Notes: generated by a model from the letters alone, not told the origin. Shown: positions 7,901-16,136, counted from the first letter of the stretch. The stretch: DNA of 21,230 nucleotides from Oscillospiraceae bacterium (GCA_017400415.1 JAFPTE010000123.1:1-21230); one strand, 5' to 3'. A program made the numbers and translations.

Positions 7901-10900
7901 AGCGCTCCGGGCCGTACTTGGCGATGAACTCATCGCTGGACCACTTGACGTAATTGCCGCTCTCATCCTTCACGTACTGGCCGTTTTCGTCGGTCTTGTA
8001 GGGCAGCTCATTGTAGAACATGTGGTTTGTCATCCAGCCCACGGGAACGGTCGTGCCTCTGTCGTCCTTCTCCGTTCCGTTATAGAGCATGTAGGCAACG
8101 ACGCTGTAGGTCTTGGCCGGGTCGGGGCTGGCGGCAACCATGTTCATGAGCTTTTCCGCCGCGCTGATGGATTCATCGTCATCCACGGCGGTCTTGTAGT
8201 AGATTACGATATAGTCCTTGGTGGAGCTGTCATAGACCGCCTGGGGATAGTCGTCATAGTCCCCGTCGTCGGTGAGCTGGGTTATGGCGCCGAAGGTCCC
8301 GGAAGCCTTGTCAAACTCCACTGCGAAGATATCCATGATGCTCATGGCCCTGGTGGGGTCTGCCTCAAGGGCTTCCTGAACGTCCACGTCCGTGCTGCTG
8401 AGCTCCGCCGCCGCCAGCTCGGAGGCGATGTCGCTCTTGAGCATAGCGTACTTGGCGTCCGTGGAAGAGGCCCAGGTCAGGACGATCTTGTCGCCGGCGT
8501 CCGCCAGGTAGGGCCTTGAGTCGGCAGTCAGGTCGTTCTGGACGGTCTGGGGCTCGGTCCAGCTGTCGTCCTTGGCGTCGTAGACGGTCCATTTCAGAGT
8601 GGCGGCCTGGATTCTGTCACGGGAGACCGTATCGTCCAGGAACACCATCAGATATCTGCCGCCGCCGATGGGCAGGATCTTGCTGGAGGGCTGTGCGTAG
8701 GCGTCCTCCATGATCTTCACGGAATTGACAACGCTGTAGGCCGCCTGGAGCTGGCCGTTGCCGGCCACCCATCTGGAATTCACGTGGTCATTGGTGTGAT
8801 AGCCCAGGCTCACGCCGTTTTCATCCTCGATGATGGCGTTGATGGCGCTGCCTGTGGCTCCGCCCTGCTTGTTCATCTCGATGGTGTTCCTCACGACCCA
8901 GGAGATGATGTCATGGTCATAGGCGTAATTCATCAGCTTGAAGGTCTTGTTCTTGATGGCCTGGGTGTCGTAAAGCCGGTCATTCTTGCCCTCGGCGGCG
9001 CCGGAAAGGGCATTTGCGTCCACCATCTTCTTGAGCTCGTCCACCATCTGGCGGGCAGTGGACTTTTCGGAGGCGCTGGCGTCGCAGTCTTCGTCATTGA
9101 GGCCGTTTTCCACATAGAGGATGCACTTATTGGCCCTCTTGACCTCCTGGAAGTAATAGATGAAGCCATCCGCAATGGGCATTGGCCAGGAGGCGCTGTA
9201 CACATCGATGGAGGTGAAGATAAGGTCCAGGGTGCCGGCGAAGGTGGCCTCCATGGTATAGCCCCAGCCCGTGTCGAAGAGCCTGGGCCACCACTTGGTC
9301 ACGTTGTTGGAGTAGCCGAATTCAAAGCCGACGCCTACGGAAACACGGGCGCCGACGACCTTGTAGATACCCACGCCGACGGTGCCGGTGGCGTAGATGC
9401 GGCCCTGGAACTCAAAGTTGAAGCTGAAGTCCTGGCCCTTCATCTCCGGCTCGGTGTAGAAGCTGGCAAGGGTTTTCTGGTGGTCGCCCTCGGAGCCCAG
9501 GAAGAGGGTGCCCTTGATGCCGGCCTCAACGTTCAGATAGGCCGGAACAGGGACAACCCCGAGTATGAAAAAGAAGGGGTACGTATAGCCCGCTGAAACA
9601 TTGAAGCCGATGAAGCCGCCGGCGCCCATGAAGACCATGTCGTGGCTGACCTCTTTGCCGCCGTTCTTGCTGATAGAGACGTAGCCGTAGTCCAGATAGA
9701 GGCCCAGGAAGGTGGAGACCTTGAAATAGGCTCCGCCGAAATCGCTGCGCTTTACCGCGCTTACCGGAGTACGGATAAGGTCTGAGGCTCTTTCTATCTT
9801 CAATGCTTCGGAGTAAATACTGAGTCCGCCTATCAGATCTCTCGCAGAACGGTACGGGTTTTTCTGGGATTCGTAGCCCTTGCCGCCGCCGTAGGACAAC
9901 ACAACGCCGAGCATGAAGCGGACGTCGCCGTTCATGGTCTCGGTGATATTGAAGAAGGCGCTGAGGCCGAAGGCCGTATCCTGCTTGCTGTAGCCCTCTC
10001 CGGAGATGCCCGGGGTCACCGCATCGCCGGCCATTTCATTCAGGTCATTCTGGATCATCTGGGCCTCCACGGAGAGGAAGGGGCTGGATATGACCTTGGT
10101 GAAGACGTGCAGCGTTGCGGTTATCTCGCCTATGTAGGGGAAGGAGCCGAAGCTGTAGCGGGTATCGTCGTCCATAAGCTTGCCGTCCTCGTCGGTGGGC
10201 GGCTCGATCTTAAGGAGCTCCGGGAAGTTGTCCACGCTGTAATTGAAGGTCCTGGGCTTATAGTCCGGGTCTGCAATGACAGCCAGGCCGGAGGAGACGG
10301 GGACGTACACCATGGGTATCTTGTCGCTGTCGTCCAAGTCCACGGCCACGTACTTTTTCTGCTCCGCATCGTAAATCTGCTTCTGGTTCTGGTTTTCCGC
10401 CATGGCGGAGACGCCGGACTTCCGGTCGGAGGTGATGCGTATCATGAGCACGTCGCCGTAGGTCCACTCGGTGGGGTGGTCCGGGTCAAAGCTGGTGATT
10501 CTCAGGGTGAAAAGTCCCTTCTTTGCGTCATAGCTCCACTTGGCGGCGCTGCCCTGCTGGGAGGCGGGCACGTTGGAGGAAAAGACGCCGTGGACCTCGC
10601 CGGTGGTCTGGTTGACGAAGTACGCTGTCACATCCGTGATATGCTCGGAGTAGGTCTCGCCGTTCATGGCGTAGTCCTGGCCCTGGGCAATATAGGCGTT
10701 CACGGTAAGGCGCTGGCCGTTCATGGGCATGCCGGTGCTGTAGCCCGTGATGATGCCGTCCTGCTTGACCTCGATATGGTCCACGTGGGCGGTCTTGTTG
10801 GTGTAGTTTGCCACCTTGACGGTCCCTGCATTGGCGGTGACCGCCTTGACGGTCTTGCCGGAGAGGGTGACGGCGTCATGCTTGGCCGCATAGCGGGAGG

Positions 10901-13900
10901 GTACCTTTGCCTCCTGAATGGTGGTAAGGCCGTTGAAGGTGACGGTGTAGCGGATGAGGGCGTCGCTGTCATAGTAGATGGCGCCCGGCAGGGTGAAGCT
11001 GCCGTTCTCATCGGTCCAGGCGGCGGCGCTGCCGTAGGAAACCAGAGCGTTCTGGACGGGGTTTGCGTCCGTGGCGCTGCGCTGGGCCGCCAGGTTGAAG
11101 GTGGGCGTTACCACGGTGCCCGTCAGGGTCACGTAGGTCAGGTGGCTGCCTGAAGCCGCCTCCAGGGTGACCACGTTGTCCTCAATGCGGGGGCTGGAGA
11201 GGACGTAGAAGGTATCGCCGAAGAACTCCCTGCCGTCGGAGGTGATCCACTTGGCAATGACAGAGTCGGGAGCCTTTGTATAGGCGGTGAGCTCATAGAT
11301 ATCGTTGGTGAGGATATCCGTATCCACCACGATAACGTAGCGGCGGTTGGGCTCATCGTGTTCTATGCTCACGTAGTTGCCTGCGGCGAAGAGGCCCTTG
11401 GAGGTGTCAAGATACCGGCTGTAATAATTCTCGCTTACAAGCACCGTGATGCTGTTGTGCAGCTCGGTGAAGCGGGGCTCGAAGCGATAATACATATCGT
11501 CTATGATCTCGCCGCCGGTGGTCTTGTTGCCTGCGGTGCCCTTGCCGTCCAGCTCATAGGCCAGGTAGCCCTCATAGGGATTGTCGTTCCGCATGTAGTG
11601 CTCCCTGGTGGAGTTTACGAACTCGCCGTCCGGGCCGCCCTTCCGGCGGGCATAGTAGAAGCCGTCCGGCAGCATATTCTCCGCCTTGCCCTTCTCGCTG
11701 CTCACGGTGGAGAAGGTCACCACGTCGCCCAGGTGGTAGGTATAGATGCCGGGGGTGGAGGTGAAGCCGTCACCGGAGCGGAAGGCTCTGGCGCTGGCCT
11801 CCGTTTCAAAGAAGGCGATATAGTCAATATCGACGGTGTCGCCGCTCCTGCAGCCGTCCGTGGGATCCAGCCGCAGCCAGCGGAGGACGCCCTTCCAGTT
11901 GGCGTTGGTGATATTCACCACGTACTCGTGCCACTGGCCGTCGTTTGTAATGGGAATATTGAAGCAGGTGTTGCCTATGCTGCGGCCCGCATTGCCGGCG
12001 CTGGCAAAGAGCTGCATTCTGCTGCCGGAGCCGGAGGTTTTCGCCCGGATCTTCACCCAGAGGACCGTGGAGGCGTCCGCAACGGGGGTCTCAACGGATA
12101 CATAGGGGTCGTCTCCGGAGGCGGTGAAGGTCCGGAACTCCTTATTGCTCTCGGTCCAGGAGACCTGGTGCTCGCGCCAGTTCACGCCCAGCTTGCCGGA
12201 CATGTTGCCGTCCTTGCCGAAGTCCCACAGAAGGGTGGGGTTGGGGGCCTGGACCTTCAGGTTGCCGTACTGGTCGTCCGCCAGCTCCACGGTGGTGTTT
12301 ATGTAGTCAAACACCGGGCGAACGGTAATTTTGCCCTTATAGGAGTCCTTCCAGCCGCTCATGGTGACCTTCTGCCATGTAATGGCGTTCATGGCAGCCA
12401 GGGCGTTGATGTTGTCGGCGTTCATGGTCAGGTTGGCGGTCTGGGAGGTGCCGTTGACGGTGACGATGCGGAACCACCTGCCGTCCTGAGTCTTTGCCTC
12501 CAGGCCCACAAGGCGCAGGGGGCCCTGCTTAACGGTAGCGGTGACGGCAAAGGCCTCGTCAGTCCACAGAGTACGGGTATTACTGTCGGAATTGTCCATA
12601 CTCACCGTCTCGTAGTAATCCTTCACGAACGAATCGGGAAGGCCGATGAGGGGCTTGACCTCCGGGTCCTCCAGCGTGACGGTAAACTGACGCTTGATGA
12701 GATAGACGGCATGGAACCGGGTGGATACATAGCTGTCGTTCCATTTTGTGCCCTCGTTGTCGGTGTTCTTGGTTTCCAATGAGAACTTGTCCGGCGCCTT
12801 GGGGCTGCCCCAGTTGTTGCACAGCCAGTGTCCCCTGTGGTTGCCGCCGCTGTCAAAGGAGTTAATGTGCACGCATGTGCCGTTACTTCCATCCCAGAAG
12901 GAGAGCCAAGAGTCGGCATCGCAGAAGTTGAGGTAGGTTGAAAACTCTGTGTAAACTCCGTCATAGGCATAGCCCAAATCCTTGGCGGGGTAAAAATACT
13001 TGGACATATATCCCTGTTGGTTAGAGGGGGTGCTGAGCCAGATGGAAGTATCGCTGTCAAAGCCGCCCTGTCCCTCAAAGTAGCCGTCCTTCAGGTTGAT
13101 GGGTCCGGTGACCTTCCGGCTCCACACCCGGCTGTAGGCGTCGTTGGCATCCATAAGGGAGCCTTCCGCAAGGCGGGAGGGGATGATTACGTGGACGGTC
13201 TTCCGCTCCACCTTCTCATCGGTAAGGGCCGTGATGGAAAGATAGAAGTCCTTCTCCTCCTGGCCGTGAAAGACCGGGATATCCACGCTGCGGGACTGTA
13301 TGCCCACGGGGAAGTACAGCGTGGCGCCTACGCCGCTGTACTCGTCCCCCTCCACGGCGCTGCCGCCCCAGGACTGAAGGCGGACGCCCTTGATGGCGTT
13401 CAGGCGGCCCGTGCGGGTGACGGTGACGGTGGCCTTGCCGTTTTTGGCAACCACGGTCTCGTCGGCCATGCTCACATAGACGGGCTCCGGCTCGTCCTCA
13501 TCGTAGATGGTGACGGAGACGGGGTTTGTATCCTCGCCGATGCCGTAGCCCTCGCTGGGGTCTTTCAGCATGACCATTATCTGGGCGTCGCCCTCAGCCT
13601 CAGGGGAGTATTTGGGGGTGATGACCAGGAACTTAGCCTCCTCACCGGGGGCAAAGCTCAGGAGATATTCCTTGCCGGGGTAATCCTCCACCAAGGCGTC
13701 GGCCATAGCCTTGTTGTACTCATCCTCAGTCATGGCGTTGGGGTCCTGAGGGGCAAAAAGGCCGGTAAAGTCCCCGCCGGGCAGCTCCTGCCTGTCGGAG
13801 ACGGTGCCGGTGAAGGTTTCCCTGGCCTGGCGGAGCAGGTCTGCACGGGAGAGGGGCTCAGACTCCGAATCGGAAGCGAGCGCCTGGGAGGCGCTTTCCT

Positions 13901-14474
13901 CCTTCGGCTCCTCACGGGTGCTTTCTGCCCCCGTGCTTTCCCGGCCTTCAGGCACGGCGGTGATTTCGGCCACCACATTGCCCTGGCCGTCCACCAGGTC
14001 GGCGCCGCCGGCCTCGTAGATAAGCTCGCCCAGCTCGTTTTCATCGGCGGCGGGCAGGACCTCCTCCTGGCTGTCCGCATTGAGAGCGATGTCCTTCACG
14101 GAGATATCGCCGAAGATTATATCCGGCGTGAGCTTTTCCTTATATATCTCCACAGTGTAGTTCACATCGTGCCGGGCGGTCAGGTCGGAGACCTTCAGGA
14201 CCACCTGGGCCTCAGAGTCCAGGTCGCCGGTACGCTGAATGGGAATGTAGATTTTCCGGCCGCTTCTCTCCCCGGCGGCATATTCCGCCTGGGCAATGAA
14301 GAACCAGCTGCCGCCGTCCCGGAACTTTTCCGGCACGGTGAGCTCTATATGCTCCGCCGGGTTCAGGGCCTTGTCTGCCTCGTCAATGGCGAAGGCAATG
14401 CCCGGCTGGCAGGTTCCCGCCAGCATCACCAGGGCCAGGAGTACTGCAAGAGTGCTTTTTGCAAATTGCTTCAT
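4980..14474 (-). CDS. Giant multidomain SLH-anchored surface protein (3164 aa)
   Basis: A probable wall-bound adhesin or binding protein; its exact task is unknown. The start is ATG 14474, with GAGGGAG ahead of it and a clean Sec signal (residues 1-29, cut after GIAFA). A longer frame from 14513 adds 13 residues with no ribosome binding site. Approximate domains are: a Calx-beta-like fold split by a disordered Glu/Ser/Ala insert (41-325, insert about 116-265); a second Calx-beta-like domain (326-432); a jelly-roll, carbohydrate-binding-like domain (745-898, with GQWHEYVV and VDIDYIAF); a carboxypeptidase-regulatory-like Ig fold (1111-1190); a Gly-rich alternating beta region resembling barrel strands (1505-1775); a beta-propeller-like region (1930-2480); CARDB-like domains (2527-2650 or slightly beyond); two Big_2 Ig domains (2783-2965); and, after CERDEECP (C2972), three SLH repeats to the end. 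No catalytic motif was found. It follows the leader-peptide gene by 59 bp. Confidence 0.93.
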   Translation of the reverse strand: MKQFAKSTLAVLLALVMLAGTCQPGIAFAIDEADKALNPAEHIELTVPEKFRDGGSWFFIAQAEYAAGERSGRKIYIPIQRTGDLDSEAQVVLKVSDLTARHDVNYTVEIYKEKLTPDIIFGDISVKDIALNADSQEEVLPAADENELGELIYEAGGADLVDGQGNVVAEITAVPEGRESTGAESTREEPKEESASQALASDSESEPLSRADLLRQARETFTGTVSDRQELPGGDFTGLFAPQDPNAMTEDEYNKAMADALVEDYPGKEYLLSFAPGEEAKFLVITPKYSPEAEGDAQIMVMLKDPSEGYGIGEDTNPVSVTIYDEDEPEPVYVSMADETVVAKNGKATVTVTRTGRLNAIKGVRLQSWGGSAVEGDEYSGVGATLYFPVGIQSRSVDIPVFHGQEEKDFYLSITALTDEKVERKTVHVIIPSRLAEGSLMDANDAYSRVWSRKVTGPINLKDGYFEGQGGFDSDTSIWLSTPSNQQGYMSKYFYPAKDLGYAYDGVYTEFSTYLNFCDADSWLSFWDGSNGTCVHINSFDSGGNHRGHWLCNNWGSPKAPDKFSLETKNTDNEGTKWNDSYVSTRFHAVYLIKRQFTVTLEDPEVKPLIGLPDSFVKDYYETVSMDNSDSNTRTLWTDEAFAVTATVKQGPLRLVGLEAKTQDGRWFRIVTVNGTSQTANLTMNADNINALAAMNAITWQKVTMSGWKDSYKGKITVRPVFDYINTTVELADDQYGNLKVQAPNPTLLWDFGKDGNMSGKLGVNWREHQVSWTESNKEFRTFTASGDDPYVSVETPVADASTVLWVKIRAKTSGSGSRMQLFASAGNAGRSIGNTCFNIPITNDGQWHEYVVNITNANWKGVLRWLRLDPTDGCRSGDTVDIDYIAFFETEASARAFRSGDGFTSTPGIYTYHLGDVVTFSTVSSEKGKAENMLPDGFYYARRKGGPDGEFVNSTREHYMRNDNPYEGYLAYELDGKGTAGNKTTGGEIIDDMYYRFEPRFTELHNSITVLVSENYYSRYLDTSKGLFAAGNYVSIEHDEPNRRYVIVVDTDILTNDIYELTAYTKAPDSVIAKWITSDGREFFGDTFYVLSSPRIEDNVVTLEAASGSHLTYVTLTGTVVTPTFNLAAQRSATDANPVQNALVSYGSAAAWTDENGSFTLPGAIYYDSDALIRYTVTFNGLTTIQEAKVPSRYAAKHDAVTLSGKTVKAVTANAGTVKVANYTNKTAHVDHIEVKQDGIITGYSTGMPMNGQRLTVNAYIAQGQDYAMNGETYSEHITDVTAYFVNQTTGEVHGVFSSNVPASQQGSAAKWSYDAKKGLFTLRITSFDPDHPTEWTYGDVLMIRITSDRKSGVSAMAENQNQKQIYDAEQKKYVAVDLDDSDKIPMVYVPVSSGLAVIADPDYKPRTFNYSVDNFPELLKIEPPTDEDGKLMDDDTRYSFGSFPYIGEITATLHVFTKVISSPFLSVEAQMIQNDLNEMAGDAVTPGISGEGYSKQDTAFGLSAFFNITETMNGDVRFMLGVVLSYGGGKGYESQKNPYRSARDLIGGLSIYSEALKIERASDLIRTPVSAVKRSDFGGAYFKVSTFLGLYLDYGYVSISKNGGKEVSHDMVFMGAGGFIGFNVSAGYTYPFFFILGVVPVPAYLNVEAGIKGTLFLGSEGDHQKTLASFYTEPEMKGQDFSFNFEFQGRIYATGTVGVGIYKVVGARVSVGVGFEFGYSNNVTKWWPRLFDTGWGYTMEATFAGTLDLIFTSIDVYSASWPMPIADGFIYYFQEVKRANKCILYVENGLNDEDCDASASEKSTARQMVDELKKMVDANALSGAAEGKNDRLYDTQAIKNKTFKLMNYAYDHDIISWVVRNTIEMNKQGGATGSAINAIIEDENGVSLGYHTNDHVNSRWVAGNGQLQAAYSVVNSVKIMEDAYAQPSSKILPIGGGRYLMVFLDDTVSRDRIQAATLKWTVYDAKDDSWTEPQTVQNDLTADSRPYLADAGDKIVLTWASSTDAKYAMLKSDIASELAAAELSSTDVDVQEALEADPTRAMSIMDIFAVEFDKASGTFGAITQLTDDGDYDDYPQAVYDSSTKDYIVIYYKTAVDDDESISAAEKLMNMVAASPDPAKTYSVVAYMLYNGTEKDDRGTTVPVGWMTNHMFYNELPYKTDENGQYVKDESGNYVKWSSDEFIAKYGPERFLPSTILTADGTYADPPINDLTVAPGYNGLAAYAFTVDKDFDLNTAQDRELYVQFYDFARHSTYVPIKVGGTTTAYDVEYDYEADDFVQYSYTKEVEVGTPRLIRNGGSTYLFWREEGNSLRYLNISKMLNDKVATKADPGEDDWTWAVRSNGTFATDAVNGPYEPKVMKVDFGSVLTADEIEITDYEVLSDEEENLYVVWTDAVTHNVTNEIGETYPVTAQEIYASAMIHQGEKTVTVKDEEGSETTGTTETVRWSKPYRLTRDNTFNDGLALTLDPDGSLLIVHNQYSKLTAQSEEELIRLITEKKIGVTEDKEGNLYAPTLSYNSPVSLMVTRLEKVGSVEATIMDFSDQYPVAGQTVTVTAVLENVGLTNAEGFEAKFYEYKDGKRGALIATRTSDDEFVVNTAKSVTFNWDVPADGPEGYQIEAAVREKNGSGSYYDPVSTFSSVFAAAPSYSVEATEAFQEGDQFRIRFTAANEGNQNAPEGTSVSIRLVGLHGDLDSERYGNIKDAELYNADLTSDLTAKTLRERADMDAVAFADPAEYQGDILVDIPASLFDYCGYDAVQAVITDADGNVLAESDQCFVAMDQPMNLTLNGGEDITLKEGGQKTVTLDFDTTVFIDDGTVVYSVDDASVASVSPEGVVTGLEAGTATLTATLLPSGRTDSVKLTVNEAEGPELELDTTDLRLTLDSTGKIGYTASENAAVTFASSDESVVTVDESGTVTAVSEGTATVTVTAADEATGRITAKTCTVTVKGNKLDIIVIFDDPEPEKPGYETCERDEECPMSAFEDLNLKAWYHDGVHWALENGVMAGYGNGRFVPNGATSRAMIVTMLHRMEGGPIVVSDMDFADVEEGKWYTEPIRWAAANGIVSGYGKGKFGPNDELTREQLATILYRYAKTKGKGFTGMWAFRLKYEDAADVSDWAYEAMCWMTMNGIIQGLDDGLLHPKGSATRAQVATMLMRYEALMKK
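5241..5569 (-). repeat. SLH-coding direct repeat, copy 2
   Basis: Partner of 4082-4410, encoding the same linker and SLH repeats 1-2 in the giant protein. It points to duplication or gene conversion of the wall anchor between neighbouring genes. Confidence 0.85.
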
Positions 14475-14494
14475 GGGCTTTCTCCCTCGGTTTA

Positions 14495-14526
14495 ATAATT
14501 GCGCATTACGCACTGCGCTCTGCGAA
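14495..14526 (-). repeat. Short AATGCGCAATT-type intergenic repeat (copy C)
   Basis: On the - strand this spacer between the peptide and giant genes contains GCGCAGTGCGTAATGCGC followed by AATTATTAA. It resembles the spacers at 16142-16170 and 20546-20576. GCGCA/TGCGC can pair into a 5-bp stem, with no T tract after it, so it is not a terminator. Confidence 0.5.
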
Positions 14527-14533
14527 TCGGTGC

Positions 14534-14731
14534 TTACGCTCTATCCCGGAGTTCGTCGTCAATTTCCTGGGTGGGAACACGGGGACGGTCTGCGTAGGGG
14601 TCGTCGCCGCCGGCCACTGCGTCCAGCTCGTCGTCATCCAGCTCCTGCATAACGTCCGAGAGGGCCTTGTTTGCCTTGTCCACTGCGTCCTGAGCCTGCT
14701 TGATAGCATTCTTAATCTTGTTGTCCTTCAT
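14534..14731 (-). CDS. Double-glycine leader peptide precursor (65 aa)
   Basis: This is a ribosomal peptide precursor for the C39 exporter in the same operon. Residues 1-30 form a charged amphipathic helix rich in Lys, Ala and Asp. ELDDDELDAVAGG (30-42) is the classic recognition and cleavage motif, with Gly41-Gly42 and hydrophobic Leu31, Leu36 and Val39 at the expected spacing. Cleavage would release 23 residues (43-65), opening DDPYADRPRVPTQ. That core holds 8 acidic and 4 basic residues, 3 Pro, one Tyr, one Thr, and no Cys or Ser. It is unlike lanthipeptide, sactipeptide or hydrophobic class II bacteriocin cores, and no maturase is in view. The ribosome binding site AAAAGGAG lies 9 bases before the ATG and is the strongest in the operon. 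The gene sits 31 bp after the protease and 59 bp before the giant gene. The export role is inferred; the core's function is unknown. Confidence 0.87.
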   Translation of the reverse strand: MKDNKIKNAIKQAQDAVDKANKALSDVMQELDDDELDAVAGGDDPYADRPRVPTQEIDDELRDRA

Positions 14732-14740
14732 TTTGATATT

Positions 14741-14760
14741 CTCCTTTTAAAAAAAATTTT
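14741..14760 (-). promoter_or_regulatory. Strong ribosome binding site with A/T tract before the peptide gene
   Basis: Read on the - strand, AAAATTTTTTTTAAAA precedes GGAG, 9 bases before the peptide's ATG. The near-consensus Shine-Dalgarno sequence and unstructured A/U surroundings suggest that the peptide is translated more strongly than its operon neighbours. The A4/T8/A4 tract could also pair weakly with itself. Confidence 0.7.
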
Positions 14761-14762
14761 AT

Positions 14763-16136
14763 TTACTGCGATTTTCTCGCTGGTGCCAAAGGTTTCATGG
14801 TGTCAGTCTCATATATGAACTGACCGTAATTTGCCGCCTGGGGCTGCTCAACCCGAACTATATCCCCGGCGGGGACTGTGAGAAGCCTTGCGGTGACGGA
14901 AATGCAGGTGCCGTCCGGGTCGTATTCCGCCAGAAGATAGGTGCAGGTTATGTCCCTGTCCGTATAATTGGCGATTACGGTGGAGGAGAGGAAACTGCAG
15001 GGGGTTTCCGGCCCGCCGGAATCCGCCTCTCCCCCCACCTGCCGGGCGCAGGCGCCCAGGTCCAGAATGCCGTAGCCGTAATACTCGTCCCAGCCCTCAT
15101 CTCCGGCGTCCCGGGCGGTCTCCGCCAGGGTTTCGGCGATTTCTTCCGGGGTCAGGTCCGGGTTCAGGCCCAGCATGACCGCTGCCGCCGCCGTCACATG
15201 GGGCACGGCGAAGGAGGTGCCGGAGGTGGTGATGTAGCCCCCGTTCCTGCCTGCCGTCCGCACGTTCACGCCGGGGGCGGTGATGAATACGCTGTCGTTG
15301 TGGTTGGAGCGGCTGGAGATTTCCCCGTTCTCGTCCACGGAGCCCACGCCGATGACGCTCTCGTACTCCGCCGGGTACATCTTGCCGGTCCTGCCGCTGT
15401 TGCCCACGGCGGCCACGATCACAACGCCCTTTTCGGCGGCGTAGTCTACCGCCTCCCGCAGGGAGTTGAAGTCGGAGGTGACGCCCAGGCTCAGATTCAG
15501 AATCTGACAGCCGAAATCGTCAATGCCGCCGTAGATGGCACGGCACACGGCGCTGACGGTGATGACCTTGCCGTCGGTGATTTTAAGGGGCACAAGCTCT
15601 GCCCCCGGAGCGGCGCCCAAATAGCCCTCCGGGCTCTCGCCTGCTATGAGGGCGGCCACCAGAGTGCCGTGGCCGTACCTGTCGGCGGTGTCGGTTTCGC
15701 TCTCGTCCTCCATGTAGCTGCGGCCGGGCAGGACCTTGCCGGCCAGGAATTCCACCTCATTTATGCCGGAGTCCAGAATTCCCACCCGAACGCCCCGACC
15801 CAGCGCCTCCATTTCAAAGGCCGGGTCGGCGTTTATGAGGGCCAGATCCCATTTGCCCCCGGAATAATAGGCGGAGGTCTCCCCCTCCAGGAGGGTCATT
15901 TCCCCGTCGGGCTCATACCACTGCAAAAGCCCGGCGGCTCTCAGAAGGCGCATTTCCCCTTCGCTTACCACCTCGAAGGGCCCGCCGCTGCCCAGCCAGG
16001 CCGCTTCCTCCCGGAGCTTTACGATGTAATCTGTCCCTGCCTCTCCCCCGGGCGGGGCGTGGACAAGGCCCGCAGTGAGGAACGCCGCCAGCAGAAGGGG
16101 CAGCAGCACTATTCTGTTAAGCTTCGTCTCTCTCAC
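14763..16136 (-). CDS. Secreted subtilisin-like serine protease (S8 family)
   Basis: An extracellular peptidase of 457 aa. A Sec signal (residues 1-26, cut near LVHA) is followed by a propeptide-like part (about 35-95, with DYIVKLREE similar to inhibitor-I9 propeptides). The catalytic domain (about 96-365) has the full triad: Asp122 in GILDSGI, His156 in YGHGTLVA, Ser308 in TSGTSFAVPH, and the oxyanion Asn246 in AVGNSG. The last 80 residues form a beta-sandwich of a kind seen on clostridial surface proteins (ending near TMKPLAPA). There is no transmembrane or SLH anchor. The GTG start at 16136 has only a weak, very close AAAGG, but an in-frame stop just upstream leaves little choice, and coupling to the preceding stop 24 bp away is likely. 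Its place next to the peptide gene suggests that it processes the peptide or trims the SLH proteins. Confidence 0.93.
   Translation of the reverse strand: MRETKLNRIVLLPLLLAAFLTAGLVHAPPGGEAGTDYIVKLREEAAWLGSGGPFEVVSEGEMRLLRAAGLLQWYEPDGEMTLLEGETSAYYSGGKWDLALINADPAFEMEALGRGVRVGILDSGINEVEFLAGKVLPGRSYMEDESETDTADRYGHGTLVAALIAGESPEGYLGAAPGAELVPLKITDGKVITVSAVCRAIYGGIDDFGCQILNLSLGVTSDFNSLREAVDYAAEKGVVIVAAVGNSGRTGKMYPAEYESVIGVGSVDENGEISSRSNHNDSVFITAPGVNVRTAGRNGGYITTSGTSFAVPHVTAAAAVMLGLNPDLTPEEIAETLAETARDAGDEGWDEYYGYGILDLGACARQVGGEADSGGPETPCSFLSSTVIANYTDRDITCTYLLAEYDPDGTCISVTARLLTVPAGDIVRVEQPQAANYGQFIYETDTMKPLAPARKSQ

Noticed and set aside
5052..8519. Long + strand open frame of 1155 codons opposite the giant gene
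   Set aside because: It is a shadow of the - strand gene caused by GC-biased third positions; its composition is Gly/Val/His-rich without domains, and it has no ribosome binding site.
14403..14474. Possible lipoprotein signal in the giant protein (MLAGTC)
   Set aside because: The residue before Cys is Thr rather than Gly, Ala or Ser, and a normal signal peptidase I site (AFA) follows.
10107..14495. Several + strand open frames (for example 10107-11153, 11358-12782, 13017-14495)
   Set aside because: They lie antisense to clearly coding sequence with recognisable domains and show no family features.
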